From: Bacteroides sp.
Lineage (GTDB): Bacteria; Bacteroidota; Bacteroidia; Bacteroidales; Muribaculaceae
Assembly (NCBI GenBank): GCA_014802325.1
Contig: JAAVCK010000026.1
Span: 124,001-188,000 of the forward strand
Direction: 5' to 3'
DNA length: 64,000 bases
Shown: positions 8,591 to 16,143 of the stretch, one piece after another
Numbering within the stretch: the first letter of the stretch is position 1
How the letters are laid out: each line of letters starts with the position of its first letter
Position numbers and translations under genes: made by a program
The notes under the pieces: generated by a model
What the model saw: the letters and a program-made list of their open reading frames with translations, nothing else
The model's database searches: none
Told to the model about the DNA's origin: nothing

Positions 8591-8685
8591 TCGCATCTCT
8601 CTGAGTGATTTTTGTCTTGTGCCGAAGGAGCGTAGCTGTAGCTACGTGACTGAAGCACAAGGCAAAAAGCGCCAGAGAGATGCGA
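8591..8685. repeat. 95-nt near-perfect stem-loop inside the inverted-repeat element
   Basis: Three nested stems: 8591-8603 with 8673-8685 (13 bp, perfect), 8609-8622 with 8655-8668 (14 bp, one mismatch) and 8631-8636 with 8641-8646 (6 bp) closing the tetraloop TGTA. It starts at the first base after the left terminal repeat. It could act as a transcription terminator, a structured RNA or a transposase-recognition subterminal structure. Confidence 0.85.
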
Positions 8686-8716
8686 TGATATGGTAATTCT
8701 ATTCATAAGCACACAA

Positions 8717-9076
8717 TTAATTCCGCCCAAATTCAGTTATATGATTCTTAGCGTTTGTAACTTGTTGTATCAGATTGAGATATACTACAGATTTGACACT
8801 TCGAAAACGCAACTTTATTTGAGAAAGACTTCCTGAAATTTTCAAAACGAAATCGAATACTGACATATTTGAGATACTTAATGCCATATTTTTCTTAATC
8901 AAGATTGCAGCATATGCAATGTTTATGTTGCGGTTCTTTAATTCAGCTTCATCCATAGTTATCACAGTCATATTTATTCTCAGCAATACATGGCAGAAAT
9001 TACCATCGCTACGGCCAATCGTCATGCATCTGTGTCCGCTTGTTTCGGTCACAATGCAACCGCATTGCTCCCTCAC
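8717..9076 (-). CDS. Hypothetical protein inside the inverted-repeat element (doubtful)
   Basis: 119 codons beginning MREQCGCIVTET. From about residue 35 on, the composition looks protein-like (MTVITMDEAELKNRNINIAY), suggesting an internal start around codon 36 (position 8971); the first third has the irregular composition of non-coding sequence. No signal peptide, no known motif. It may be a remnant of a larger gene or not coding at all. Confidence 0.25.
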   Translation of the reverse strand: MREQCGCIVTETSGHRCMTIGRSDGNFCHVLLRINMTVITMDEAELKNRNINIAYAAILIKKNMALSISNMSVFDFVLKISGSLSQIKLRFRSVKSVVYLNLIQQVTNAKNHITEFGRN

Positions 9077-9107
9077 TGCGCGAACACATCTGCACGACGC
9101 TTGACCG

Positions 9108-9143
9108 CCCCAGCGTTAACAAATATTGGGGAACGGGGTCTTA
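9108..9143 (-). repeat. Right 36-bp terminal inverted repeat
   Basis: Inverted partner of 8555-8590 with a single mismatch (a C in place of a T in the run after CCCCGTT). Confidence 0.9.
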
Positions 9144-9214
9144 ATCCGGGGACCTTTGTTAAGCATCGGTCGCCCGGGTTACGATATGTTTTGTGAAATA
9201 ATTTGGAAAGGCTG

Positions 9215-10681
9215 CTATTTCTTCAGAGTAATCATCACTTTTCCGTTAGGATACTGAGGGTCATTTTTAATCACGTCGATACGTTCGATAGTTTCGGGAG
9301 CAATGTCGCCGGCTGACCCTTTATATAGTTTGCCGTCGACAAATACCGAGGGCGCCGGTACTATTTTGTTTTCAGAGTCTAATTTAAACATGACAGGGAG
9401 GACGAAGTAGCATGCCACCGGAGTGCCATCATTGTAACCCGGAGTGAAGTCGGGGAGCGAATTTACCACTCTGAGAGCCTCGGCATCAAGTTCCGGAGCG
9501 ACGCTTTTTATGATTTCAGCGTCGGAAACCTTACCGTTGGCAGAGACTACAAAGCGAGTCACCACACGTCCTTCCATACCGCTTTCCATAGCACTTTTGG
9601 GATAGTTTATATTCTTCTTCAGATAGTCGAAAAGAGCTGTGATACCACCGGGAAACTCGGGAATTACTTCGACGTGATCGTAAACTTCCGCGTTAGTGCC
9701 GTGGGCGGCCGGGGATTTGTCAACTGTGTCGCTACCGGCCAGTGTGGCGGCCGATTCATTTGCAGAAGAAACTACGGCGGCAATCGCAACTTCCGACGCA
9801 AAAGCTTTTGCTGCAGGGAGTTGAACGGCTACAAATGCCAAAGTGGCAGCCGGGATAATGGACAGAGCGCGAAGGCGGCGCAAAGGTGAGGGTGAAGGAG
9901 TTTGCATCATAATTATACGTGATTTTAGTGAAGATTGATTGAAATTGTCGGTAATGGTAGAGTAGGAGGGTGCTACGGCCGTTTTGAGAAGAAGAAGCTG
10001 ATAAGACCGGCGGTCAATTCCCGAACTGATTACCCGGGCATCTGCCTCAAATTCATGCAGCCGCTTAATAGCTTTAAGCATTTTCCAGGCAGCGGGGTTG
10101 TACCACTGAAGCACGCACACCATGTGGGCAAGCAATAGATCTACCCAATGATGAAGGCGTACGTGTGCCGACTCATGCAGCAACAGCATCCGCTCATTTT
10201 CGCCCCCGGTCATAGCCGCAGGGAGATATATCTCGCCCATGAATGAAAATGGAGAGCCGAAATCACCTGTGATGATATGGGCTTTAATTCCCGATGGCAA
10301 TACTATAGTTTCGGCCCGGCGGCGAAGCAGGAGCACACGCACAGATCCGTAGATAAAATATAGCGCAGTCAGTGCAGCCGCGATATAGAACACCATCATG
10401 ACTATAGATATAATATTTATGTAAGACCCTTCCACAGCACCTCCGGGCGCAGCTACAGGAATCACCGCTGGCAGTCCGACTTCAACAGCGGAACTGACGT
10501 GCGTCAGTCGTAGCAATGCCTCGGAAAGCGGCCATATGATCAGGGCTATGACGTAGATGGCAAGGAGAATCCGGCGATCGAATGAAAACCGCGCGATATG
10601 ACCCACAGCAACCGTCCACACGCCCCAAAGCATGAGCAGACTCACTGATGAGAAGATAGAGTAGAGGAATACGGCAGACAT
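9215..10681 (-). CDS. M56-family (BlaR1-like) membrane metallopeptidase with C-terminal TonB domain
   Basis: 488 residues. Membrane helices lie near residues 5-25, 38-58 and 90-112, and after the peptidase part at about 270-290. The cytoplasmic zinc site is HESAH (169-173) with the downstream HEFEAD (209-214), matching M56/BlaR1 peptidases. The C-terminal part has the PEFPGG start and the YPKSAMESGMEGRVVTRFVV core of a TonB C-terminal domain. This fusion is common in Bacteroidetes. No penicillin-binding sensor is present, so the signal sensed is unknown. It follows the blaI-type gene after one base; family logic predicts that it cleaves or antagonises that repressor. Confidence 0.9.
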   Translation of the reverse strand: MSAVFLYSIFSSVSLLMLWGVWTVAVGHIARFSFDRRILLAIYVIALIIWPLSEALLRLTHVSSAVEVGLPAVIPVAAPGGAVEGSYINIISIVMMVFYIAAALTALYFIYGSVRVLLLRRRAETIVLPSGIKAHIITGDFGSPFSFMGEIYLPAAMTGGENERMLLLHESAHVRLHHWVDLLLAHMVCVLQWYNPAAWKMLKAIKRLHEFEADARVISSGIDRRSYQLLLLKTAVAPSYSTITDNFNQSSLKSRIIMMQTPSPSPLRRLRALSIIPAATLAFVAVQLPAAKAFASEVAIAAVVSSANESAATLAGSDTVDKSPAAHGTNAEVYDHVEVIPEFPGGITALFDYLKKNINYPKSAMESGMEGRVVTRFVVSANGKVSDAEIIKSVAPELDAEALRVVNSLPDFTPGYNDGTPVACYFVLPVMFKLDSENKIVPAPSVFVDGKLYKGSAGDIAPETIERIDVIKNDPQYPNGKVMITLKK

Positions 10682-10682
10682 G

Positions 10683-11072
10683 TCAGTCCTCCTTTCGCGA
10701 GTCGTGGCCGCTCTCTATCATGCGTATGATGTCGCGCAGATCGTCTACCGAGATTTTCTCTTCCTCTACAAGAGCCGACACGGCACTTTTATAGGAATTG
10801 TTGAAAAAATTGCTCACAAGTTTGGTGAACGATTTCTCGCGGCACTGATCCATGGCTACGGCGGCCTCATAGCGGAATGATCCACCTACCGCTTCGTGCT
10901 TCACATATCCCTTATCCTCAAGTATGCGCACCACCGTCGACACGGTGTTGACGTGGGGCACAGGCTCGGGGTAGTGGGTGAGCATTTCTTTTACAAACAT
11001 CGGTCCATGCTGCCAGAGTATCTGCATCACCTGAAGTTCTTTTTCGGTCAAATTGGTTTCTTTCTTTCGCAT
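10683..11072 (-). CDS. BlaI/MecI/CopY-family transcriptional repressor
   Basis: 129 residues. A winged helix at the N-terminus (LTEKELQVMQILWQHGP, HVNTVSTVVRILEDKGYV) and a dimerising helical C-terminus (FTKLVSNFFNNSYKSAVSALV) match BlaI/MecI. Upstream are three copies of a 16-bp palindrome overlapping the promoter, so autoregulation is very likely. It forms a two-gene operon with the M56/TonB protein (one base between them). The regulated targets beyond its own operon are not visible, but the third palindrome lies close to the divergent M24 peptidase gene. Confidence 0.93.
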   Translation of the reverse strand: MRKKETNLTEKELQVMQILWQHGPMFVKEMLTHYPEPVPHVNTVSTVVRILEDKGYVKHEAVGGSFRYEAAVAMDQCREKSFTKLVSNFFNNSYKSAVSALVEEEKISVDDLRDIIRMIESGHDSRKED

Positions 11073-11084
11073 ATCTTTGTGTAT

Positions 11085-11100
11085 AACTAATTTTTTAGTT
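11085..11100. promoter_or_regulatory. Operator palindrome O1 for the BlaI-type repressor
   Basis: 16-bp perfect palindrome AACTAATTTTTTAGTT less its central bases; arms AACTAA/TTAGTT. It lies at or just after the expected transcription start of the blaI-M56 operon. Confidence 0.75.
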
Positions 11101-11107
11101 GACGAGG

Positions 11108-11139
11108 CAAAGGTATAACTAAAAAATTAGTTGAGCAAA
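11108..11139 (-). promoter_or_regulatory. Promoter of the blaI-M56 operon (TTTG-N20-TACCTTTG)
   Basis: On the minus strand TTTG (11136-11139) and TACCTTTG (11108-11115) are separated by 20 bases. Operator O2 fills the spacer between the two boxes almost exactly, so repressor binding would occlude polymerase. Confidence 0.85.
11117..11132. promoter_or_regulatory. Operator palindrome O2, between the -33 and -7 boxes
   Basis: Second 16-bp palindrome with arms AACTAA/TTAGTT, 32 bases from O1 start to start. Confidence 0.8.
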
Positions 11140-11144
11140 TATTC

Positions 11145-11160
11145 AACTAAAAAAATAGTT
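11145..11160. promoter_or_regulatory. Operator palindrome O3, toward the divergent M24 peptidase gene
   Basis: Third copy, AACTAA/ATAGTT (one arm mismatch), 28 bases beyond O2. It lies 46 bases upstream of the -7 box of the M24 gene, so that promoter may also be affected. Confidence 0.65.
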
Positions 11161-11205
11161 AAAAAATTCATTGACACATTCAGCCTCCACCACGAAAAAA
11201 ATGAT

Positions 11206-11213
11206 TACTTTTG
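11206..11213 (+). promoter_or_regulatory. -7 box (TACTTTTG) for the M24 peptidase gene
   Basis: TAnnTTTG match 18 bases upstream of the start codon at 11232. TTGAC at 11171 is too far upstream to be an ideal -33 box. Confidence 0.6.
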
Positions 11214-11231
11214 TAGGTTAAAAAAAATATC

Positions 11232-12440
11232 ATGAATATGAAAACCAAAGCCCAGGACTATAATAAACTCGTGCTTCTTGACGAATCGGTGGCTCGATCG
11301 AGATGTGAAAATATCCGCAAGGCCATGCGTGAAGCAGGATTGGACGCACTACTGGTGACCGACAATGCCAATAAATATTTCCTGACCGGCCGAGTATTTA
11401 CCGGACAGATTTATATAGCAGCCGACGGTGAAGTAATATATTTCATACGCCGCCCTCTTCACCTCGAAGGCGACGGAGTGGTGTATGTGCATAAACCTGA
11501 GCAAATGGCCGAAACCCTCGGATTGAATATGCCTCAGGTGCTTGGCCTCGAACTCGATATTACAGCATATAACACGGTGGAGCGTCTGAAAAAAATCTTC
11601 ATCGGGGCCGAGTTGCGCAATGCGTCGCCTCTGCTCAGACAGGTGCGTGCCGTAAAGGATGCGGCCGCCCTTGAACTTCTGCGCATGAGCGGAAAGAAGC
11701 AGACGTATGTCTACAGCCGTATACCTCGACTGTTCACAGAAGGAATGACCGACATAGAGCTGCAGATCGAGATAGAGCGGACCAGCCGTCTGCAAGGCTG
11801 TCTGGGGCAATTTCGTATCAGCGGCGACAGCATGGAACTTTATATGGGCAATGTGCTTACAGGCGATAATGCCGACACACCGTCGCCCTATGACTTCGCT
11901 ATGGGCGGAGGAGGTATGGATCCGTCGCTGCCCGTAGGTGCCGACGGCACTGTGATCAATCCTGGCATGACGGTGATGGTGGACATGAACGGCGACTATA
12001 CAGGATATATGACCGACATGACCCGCGTGTATTGTGCCGGTCCGGTGGAAGCGCTTCCGGCGCAGATACGCAAGGCTCACGACTGCTCCATCCGTATTCA
12101 CCGCGAACTGGTCAAGATGCTCGTGCCCGGCACCGAAGCAAAGGCCCTATGGCAGCGCGCCGAGGAGATAGCCCGCGAGGAGGGACTGCACGAATACTTC
12201 ATGGGCCACCGGCAGAAAGCCGGATTCTTAGGCCACGGCGTGGGAATAGAGATCAACGAACTACCCGTCATAGCTCCGCGCAGCCGCGACATTATAGCTG
12301 TGGGCAATGCTGTGGCGCTCGAACCTAAATTCGTGATTCCGGGTGCGGGAGCGGTGGGAATAGAGTCGACTTATTTCGTGCATTCTGACCACGTGGAAAA
12401 TCTTACTGACGCGCCCGAGGCTATTATACCCTTTGACTGA
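11232..12440 (+). CDS. M24-family metallopeptidase (Xaa-Pro dipeptidase-like)
   Basis: 402 residues. An N-terminal creatinase/prolidase-type domain (about 20-140) precedes the M24 pita-bread domain. The five metal ligands are visible: Asp251 and Asp262 (VDMNGDY, TDMTRVY), His335 (GHGVGIEINE), Glu364 (LEPKFV) and Glu378 (GIEST). The family hydrolyses X-Pro peptides in the cytoplasm; no signal peptide is present. It is the first gene of a compact plus-strand series; its stop shares a base with the ATG of the next gene (TGATG). Confidence 0.92.
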   Translation: MNMKTKAQDYNKLVLLDESVARSRCENIRKAMREAGLDALLVTDNANKYFLTGRVFTGQIYIAADGEVIYFIRRPLHLEGDGVVYVHKPEQMAETLGLNMPQVLGLELDITAYNTVERLKKIFIGAELRNASPLLRQVRAVKDAAALELLRMSGKKQTYVYSRIPRLFTEGMTDIELQIEIERTSRLQGCLGQFRISGDSMELYMGNVLTGDNADTPSPYDFAMGGGGMDPSLPVGADGTVINPGMTVMVDMNGDYTGYMTDMTRVYCAGPVEALPAQIRKAHDCSIRIHRELVKMLVPGTEAKALWQRAEEIAREEGLHEYFMGHRQKAGFLGHGVGIEINELPVIAPRSRDIIAVGNAVALEPKFVIPGAGAVGIESTYFVHSDHVENLTDAPEAIIPFD

Positions 12441-13870
12441 TGATTGATTTCAAGAAAGAAATAGATAAGAACGTATTTCACACCGTGGGCGAGGCTGCCA
12501 ATGCTCTCGGCCGCGAGTGTTATGCGGTGGGCGGATGTGTCCGCGACATGGTGCTCGGACGTCAGTCGAAAGATATCGACTTCGTTACTGTGGGCAGCGG
12601 CATAGAGCTTGCCGAAGCTGTGGCTGCCCGGCTGGGACGGGGCGCGCATCTGAGTGTATTCCGCACCTACGGCACAGCCCAGGTGAAGAAGCATAATCTC
12701 GAACTCGAATTCGTGGGTGCCCGCCGCGAGTCGTATAACCGTGACTCACGCAATCCGGTAGTGGAGGAGGGCTCGCTTACCGACGACCTTTCGCGCCGCG
12801 ACTTCACTATCAACGCACTTGCCCTTCAGGTCAACAGCGGAGAGAACTTCGGTCGACTCATTGACATGTTTGACGGAATGGGTGATATAGAGCGTCGTGT
12901 GATCCGTACTCCGCTCGACCCCGACATAACATTCAGCGACGATCCGCTGCGTATGATGCGTGCCATACGATTTGCTACCCAGCTCGGATTCAAGATACAC
13001 CCCGAAACATTTGAAGCCCTGAAGCGCAACGCATCGCGTATCGAGATCATCACCCGCGAGCGCATAGCCACGGAGCTAATGAAAATCATGGCCTCGCCGC
13101 GTCCGTCGATAGGGTGGGACCTGCTGTATAAATCAGGTCTGCTCAAATTGATATTGCCCGAACTCGCAGCCATGAAAGGCGTGGAGGTGGTGAACGGTCG
13201 TGCACATAAGGATAATTTCTATCATACGCTCGAAGTGCTTGACAAACTGAGCCGTATGACCGACAACGTATGGCTCCGGTGGGCCGCGCTGCTCCATGAT
13301 ATTGCCAAACCGGTTACCAAAAAGTGGGACGATAAGGCAGGATGGACTTTCCACAACCATAATTTCGTAGGCTCGAAGATGGTGCCGAAGATATTCCGCA
13401 ATCTCAAGCTGCCTCTCGACAACAAGATGAAATATGTGGCTAAACTTGTGGAACTCCACATGCGACCCATAGCGCTGGTGGAAGATGAGGTGACTGATTC
13501 GGCAGTGCGCCGTCTTATAAGTGATGCCGGTGAAGATCTGGAGGATTTGCTCCTGCTCTGCGAGGCTGACGTCACCTCTAAAAACGAAGAGAAAGTGCGC
13601 CGCATCATGGCCAATCTCGAACTCGTCAAGCATAAAATCGTGGAGGTGAACGAGCGTGACAATATACGCAACTTCAATCCTCCTGTAGACGGACTCGAAA
13701 TCATGCGTACGTTTGGTATCGACGGCGGTCCGCTGGTGGGCTCTATAAAGCAGCGCATCAAGGACGCCATACTCGACGGCGAGATACATAATGACTATGC
13801 CGAGGCCCGCGAGATGATGCTTCGCCTCGGGGCTGAGCATGGCCTTACACCGGTTAACACTGAGGAGTGA
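12440..13870 (+). CDS. cca: CCA-adding-type tRNA nucleotidyltransferase with HD domain
   Basis: 476 residues. The class II nucleotidyltransferase head carries VGGCVRDMVLG (30-40) and the metal-binding DID (45-47); RRDFTINALA and DPLRMMRAIRFATQLGF are the conserved template-pocket motifs of CCA/poly(A) polymerases. An HD domain follows (LRWAALLHDIAKP, with His/Asp). The protein most likely maintains tRNA 3' CCA ends. Poly(A) polymerase activity cannot be excluded from sequence alone. The gene overlaps the upstream peptidase by one base and the downstream glycosyltransferase by four. Confidence 0.93.
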   Translation: MIDFKKEIDKNVFHTVGEAANALGRECYAVGGCVRDMVLGRQSKDIDFVTVGSGIELAEAVAARLGRGAHLSVFRTYGTAQVKKHNLELEFVGARRESYNRDSRNPVVEEGSLTDDLSRRDFTINALALQVNSGENFGRLIDMFDGMGDIERRVIRTPLDPDITFSDDPLRMMRAIRFATQLGFKIHPETFEALKRNASRIEIITRERIATELMKIMASPRPSIGWDLLYKSGLLKLILPELAAMKGVEVVNGRAHKDNFYHTLEVLDKLSRMTDNVWLRWAALLHDIAKPVTKKWDDKAGWTFHNHNFVGSKMVPKIFRNLKLPLDNKMKYVAKLVELHMRPIALVEDEVTDSAVRRLISDAGEDLEDLLLLCEADVTSKNEEKVRRIMANLELVKHKIVEVNERDNIRNFNPPVDGLEIMRTFGIDGGPLVGSIKQRIKDAILDGEIHNDYAEAREMMLRLGAEHGLTPVNTEE

Positions 13871-14670
13871 TGTCTACACTTGAAGTTCTGATACCCACGC
13901 ATACCCCCGCCGGACTGGATCGTATAGTGGCTATGGATCTGCCCGTGGTCAGCGGCGTAGGCTATGTGGTGTCGTGGCAGAACTATGGCGACGGCCGTAT
14001 ACCTCCGCCGCTTGCCGCCCGCGACGACATCAGGATAGTGAAGTGTGACATTCCGGGAGTCAGCGCCAATCGCAACAACGCTCTCGATCACGCCCGAGCC
14101 GATATATTGCTCATAGGCGACGACGACCTCGTATATACTCCGGCTCAGCTCAAGTCGGTGATAAGTGTCATGGATCGTAATCCGGAAGTGGACTATGCGT
14201 CGTTTCGCTACGATGGTGCCGACAATAAGACTTATCCCGAAGCTGAGTGTGATCTCGGACACAAGATACCAAAGGGATTTAACCAGACGACATTTGAGAT
14301 AGCTCTGCGCCGCAAGTCGCCGGCCGGAGCGTTGCGGTTTAACGAACTGTTCGGACCGGGAGCACCGGTGTTTACAGCGGCGGAGGATGAGATTATGTTT
14401 CTCACTGCCCGCAAGCACTATGTCAATATGCGGTTTTTCCCGATAACGATAACCACTCATCCCGGAGTCACCACCGGATTTCGTGCAATAGCTGATTCGG
14501 GGGTGCTTCTTTCGTCAGGAGCTGTCATTGCCAAGGCATTTCCGTTTACGGCAGTGTTGCGCTTGCCGCTTACGGCGTGGCGCATATGGCGAGGCGGCCG
14601 GAACACGTTTTTTAAATCACTGCGTCTGCTACTGTGGGGTGCGGTAAAAAGTATTAAAGTAAGATTATGA
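13867..14670 (+). CDS. GT-A-fold (family 2-like) glycosyltransferase
   Basis: 267 residues. LEVLIPTHTPAGLDRI at the N-terminus and the acidic metal motif IGDDDLVY (83-90; Asp85-87) fit a GT2-type fold; the SANRNNALDHA segment is the usual nucleotide-sugar region. A FGPGAPVFTAAEDEIMFLTAR motif resembles the acceptor-side ED(E) of this fold. The C-terminus is basic and hydrophobic and may associate with the membrane. It overlaps cca (ATGA) and the flippase (ATGA), which suggests a shared job in building and exporting a surface glycan. The sugar is unknown. Confidence 0.8.
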   Translation: MMSTLEVLIPTHTPAGLDRIVAMDLPVVSGVGYVVSWQNYGDGRIPPPLAARDDIRIVKCDIPGVSANRNNALDHARADILLIGDDDLVYTPAQLKSVISVMDRNPEVDYASFRYDGADNKTYPEAECDLGHKIPKGFNQTTFEIALRRKSPAGALRFNELFGPGAPVFTAAEDEIMFLTARKHYVNMRFFPITITTHPGVTTGFRAIADSGVLLSSGAVIAKAFPFTAVLRLPLTAWRIWRGGRNTFFKSLRLLLWGAVKSIKVRL

Positions 14671-16106
14671 AACTCACGTCGCGTAAATCACTGTCACGAC
14701 TTGTGCTTCGGGCCATGGGGATATTCGGCGGAGTCCAGTCGCTGCAAATACTATGTGGCGTGATAAGAATGAAACTCGTGTCGCTGTGGATAGGCCCTGC
14801 CGGCATAGGACTCTTTTCGATATTTAATTCGGCGGTCGACCTTGTGGTGTCGGCCAGTCAGCTCAATCTCCGCAGTAGTGCCGTGCGCGATATTGCTGCC
14901 GCGAAATCCACACCTACCGTGCAGGCCACAGTAGTGGCTATAGTGCGTAGGTGGGGCTGGCTACTCGGCATGCTTGGTGCGCTCGTCATGCTGATGGCCT
15001 CGCCGGTACTTAGTAGGGTGACGTTTGGCGACTATTCCCACAGCCTGCAATTCGTATTGCTGTCGGTAAGTGTGTTTCTTGCAGCCATCATATCAAGCGA
15101 AGGCGCTATATTGCAGGGTCTTGAGCGATACAAGCCGCTTGCGCTCGGATCGCTTTGGGGTGTGATGGGTGGACTGATAGTGTCGATACCTCTCTTTTAC
15201 TTCGCCAGAATCGACAGTATAGTACCGTCGATATTGCTATACTCATTGTTTACGGCCGGCGCACTCCTTTACTTCCGCGTGTCGGATCAGAAGCCGGACC
15301 ATCCGGTCACGATGCGTGAGACTATAGATACCGGCCGCAGCTTCCTGATGCTTGGCGGGTACATGACCGTGGCGATATTTGTGGAGCAGTTGTGCAATTA
15401 TGTCTTCATATCATATCTCAATATTGCCGATTCCGATTCGGTGGTGGGATATTATCAGGCCGGTTATACGCTGGTAAACAAATATGTGGGACTGCTCTTC
15501 GCAGCTTTGTCGATGGAATATTATCCGCGTATGGCGCGGGTAGCCGACTCGATGATGAGGTCGCGTGTGTATGTGTCACATGAGATCTCGCTGATTATGA
15601 TAATGCTTGTGCCCGTGGCTACGATATTCATCTCGGCATCGCAACTTATAGTCAAGATCCTGTATTCGGGTGTATTCGTAAGCATTCTGCCGTTTGTCGT
15701 CACGGCCATGGTAGGAATGGTGTTCAGGGGATTTTCATGGTGCATAAGTTTTCTTGTGCTTGCGCGCAACAGCGGCAAGACTTATGTGACAGTAGAATGT
15801 CTCAGCTCGTTAGTCGGATTGATATTCAATTTCGTGGCTTTTAGATACTATGGTATCGACGGTATGGGCGTGGCCTTCACTTTGTGGTATCTTGTCTATT
15901 GTATCATGATGCTAATAGTGGGTCGCAGGATGGGGCTTGCAATCAGCAGCCGATCGCTATGGCTCAGCGGATATGCCCTCTGCGCGGTGACTATTCAGGT
16001 TGTGCTGTATTTTCTCCTTCCTGTATGGGCATTGATCACGTTTGCGTCGGCAGCTTCTATCCTGTCATTGATTTTGGTGCTGAAGTTGTCAGGTTCAAGA
16101 TTTTAG
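14667..16106 (+). CDS. Polysaccharide/lipid-linked oligosaccharide flippase (Wzx-like, MOP superfamily)
   Basis: 479 residues with about 12-14 hydrophobic segments. The N-terminus (GGVQSLQILCGVIRMKLVSL, then WIGPAGIGLFSIFNSAVDLV) is typical of Wzx/O-antigen flippases. It should move lipid-linked sugars across the inner membrane. It starts four bases inside the upstream glycosyltransferase gene, so these two are probably functional partners. No polymerase or further glycosyltransferase lies beside it, which is unusual for an O-antigen locus. Confidence 0.87.
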   Translation: MKLTSRKSLSRLVLRAMGIFGGVQSLQILCGVIRMKLVSLWIGPAGIGLFSIFNSAVDLVVSASQLNLRSSAVRDIAAAKSTPTVQATVVAIVRRWGWLLGMLGALVMLMASPVLSRVTFGDYSHSLQFVLLSVSVFLAAIISSEGAILQGLERYKPLALGSLWGVMGGLIVSIPLFYFARIDSIVPSILLYSLFTAGALLYFRVSDQKPDHPVTMRETIDTGRSFLMLGGYMTVAIFVEQLCNYVFISYLNIADSDSVVGYYQAGYTLVNKYVGLLFAALSMEYYPRMARVADSMMRSRVYVSHEISLIMIMLVPVATIFISASQLIVKILYSGVFVSILPFVVTAMVGMVFRGFSWCISFLVLARNSGKTYVTVECLSSLVGLIFNFVAFRYYGIDGMGVAFTLWYLVYCIMMLIVGRRMGLAISSRSLWLSGYALCAVTIQVVLYFLLPVWALITFASAASILSLILVLKLSGSRF

Positions 16107-16108
16107 AC

Positions 16109-16116
16109 TATATTTG
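16109..16116 (+). promoter_or_regulatory. -7 box (TATATTTG) for the lipoprotein-ABC unit
   Basis: TAnnTTTG match 28 bases before the lipoprotein start codon; GTTG ending at 16088 is 20 bases upstream and could serve as a -33 box. This suggests that the three genes from 16144 have their own promoter. Confidence 0.6.
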
Positions 16117-16143
16117 CACATTATATACTAAATCAGAAATATT

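Larger units (their letters stand above)
8555..9143. mobile_element. 589-bp element bounded by 36-bp inverted repeats (MITE-like, no recognisable transposase)
   Basis: The 36 bases at 8555-8590 are the reverse complement of 9108-9143 with one mismatch. Directly inside the left repeat is a 95-nt hairpin (8591-8685). The interior is much richer in A/T than the neighbouring genes. The only sizeable frame inside is 119 codons on the minus strand (8717-9076), which I cannot assign to any family. No target-site duplication is evident. The stretch therefore has the form of a non-autonomous mobile or repeated element. Apart from this element, the gene-free interval 8449-9214 holds the DUF4301 promoter and nothing else I can name. 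Confidence 0.55.

Noticed and set aside
11085-11160. The three A/T-rich repeats as a CRISPR-like array
   Set aside because: The units are 16-bp palindromes with short, unequal spacing over one promoter, fitting operators and not CRISPR repeats and spacers.
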